In this document: positions 63,521-64,000 of the stretch, piece after piece
How positions within the stretch are numbered: the first letter of the stretch is position 1
How the letters are laid out: each line of letters starts with the position of its first letter
Source of the DNA: Plantago elongata
Taxonomy: Eukaryota > Streptophyta > Magnoliopsida > Lamiales > Plantaginaceae
Length of the DNA: 64,000 nt
Assembly (NCBI GenBank): GCA_036897095.1
Contig: JAYMSP010000107.1
Coordinates: 1-64,000 of the forward strand
Direction of reading: 5' to 3'
The notes under the pieces: model-generated
Told to the model about the DNA's origin: nothing
What the model saw: the letters and a program-made list of their open reading frames with translations, nothing else
The model's database searches: none
Translations under genes and position numbers: made by a program

Positions 63521-64000
63521 CTCAGTATTAAGCCCAATGACAAAGACAGTAAACAACTCTTATACACGGAAACTGAATCAAACTACAAGGGAAGTAGGGG
63601 TCCTTTACTGGAGTATCTAAGTCTCAGAATCAAATGCATCCCACTTTCAACTGGGATTACAAATTTTAATCTATTTATACCATGAAAATGATACTGACAA
63701 ACCAAAATTGGCTAAGACAATGACATAACTGAAACCCTGTCCATAATTTACAAATTTTATACACAAGTTAGATCTCCAAAATTCTATACTATACCATTAT
63801 CAGTTCAATAACTTTTGCATCTAGCTATGCAAAAATGTAAACACCAAGGAAACGTACAGCTCTTCATGTAAAAAGTAATTATCTTCACTTTTGCTGCATT
63901 AGAAAAGCACCCAGCAAGAATAGTATTCGATGTCACCAAATATTCCTTCAAGGATACATAAAGACAATGCAACTAGGAATAATAAACTATTAGAATTATG
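63160..64000 (-). other. Intron of the B' subunit gene, with microsatellite
   Basis: Continuous intron to the window edge. It contains a perfect (TAA/ATA)n microsatellite at 63488-63521, preceded by an inverted TTATTA run (63455-63487), so the pair can fold back on itself. Confidence 0.7.

Noticed and set aside
63488-63521. CRISPR-like or other functional array
   Set aside because: It is a simple trinucleotide microsatellite in a eukaryotic intron.

Overview
This window is nuclear DNA from a flowering plant, most likely a core eudicot. The evidence is GT-AG introns averaging a few hundred bases, an AT-rich intergenic background, and plant-only families: NPF transporters, a LysM receptor kinase, TRM and QWRF proteins, Rf-like PPRs, and a plant-type RPL15 promoter with site II and telo-like motifs. 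Stowaway-type MITEs and very short tRNA-derived SINEs add to this. The gene content does not fix the family.

Layout. 0.2-1.9 kb (-): a three-exon RNase III-like dsRNA endonuclease (RTL type) with a 90-bp tandem duplication in its leader. 3.2-5.4 kb (-): a decayed P-class PPR gene plus a smaller relic. 6.6-9.3 kb (+): a lineage-restricted nuclear-type gene of possible transposon origin. 9.8-13.9 kb and 15.2-19.9 kb (-): two tandem NPF6.4/NRT1.3-like nitrate/peptide transporters with matching exon sizes. 22.5-29.7 kb (-): a complete 12-exon CERK1/LYK3-type LysM receptor kinase that needs a 5-nt microexon; its first intron carries a ~165-bp tandem array. 31.4-34.3 kb (-): a small single-pass membrane protein whose last intron contains a broken copy of the receptor's 5' part. 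36.3-39.5 kb (-): a TRM-type (VARLMGL/DUF4378) microtubule-associated protein. 42.8-44.5 kb (+): ribosomal protein eL15. 44.8-45.7 kb (-): a QWRF-family gene fragment in decay. 46.8-48.5 kb (-): a decayed partial copy of the FAD oxidoreductase gene found intact at 55.6-61.5 kb. 49.3-50.7 kb (-): single-exon mitochondrial cysteine desulfurase NFS1. 62.8-63.2 kb (-): last coding exon of a PP2A B' (B56) subunit that continues past the right edge.

The intact genes are unrelated housekeeping, transport and signalling functions; there is no gene cluster for one pathway. The structure of interest is local duplication and decay: tandem NPF genes, a partial copy of the LysM receptor inside a neighbour's intron, a partial FAD-oxidoreductase copy about 8 kb from its parent, PPR relics, and several leader, intron and intergenic tandem duplications. 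Small transposons sit mainly in introns and spacers: at least three SINE copies with recognisable target duplications, Stowaway-like MITEs, a foldback element and one LINE remnant.

Exon boundaries were derived by hand from splice motifs, reading phase and family expectation. They were not checked against transcripts. I found no clearly new multi-gene system. The best candidates for a second look are the 5-nt microexon, the ~90-100-bp SINE family, the receptor fragment in the neighbouring intron, and the nuclear-type gene at 6.6-9.3 kb.
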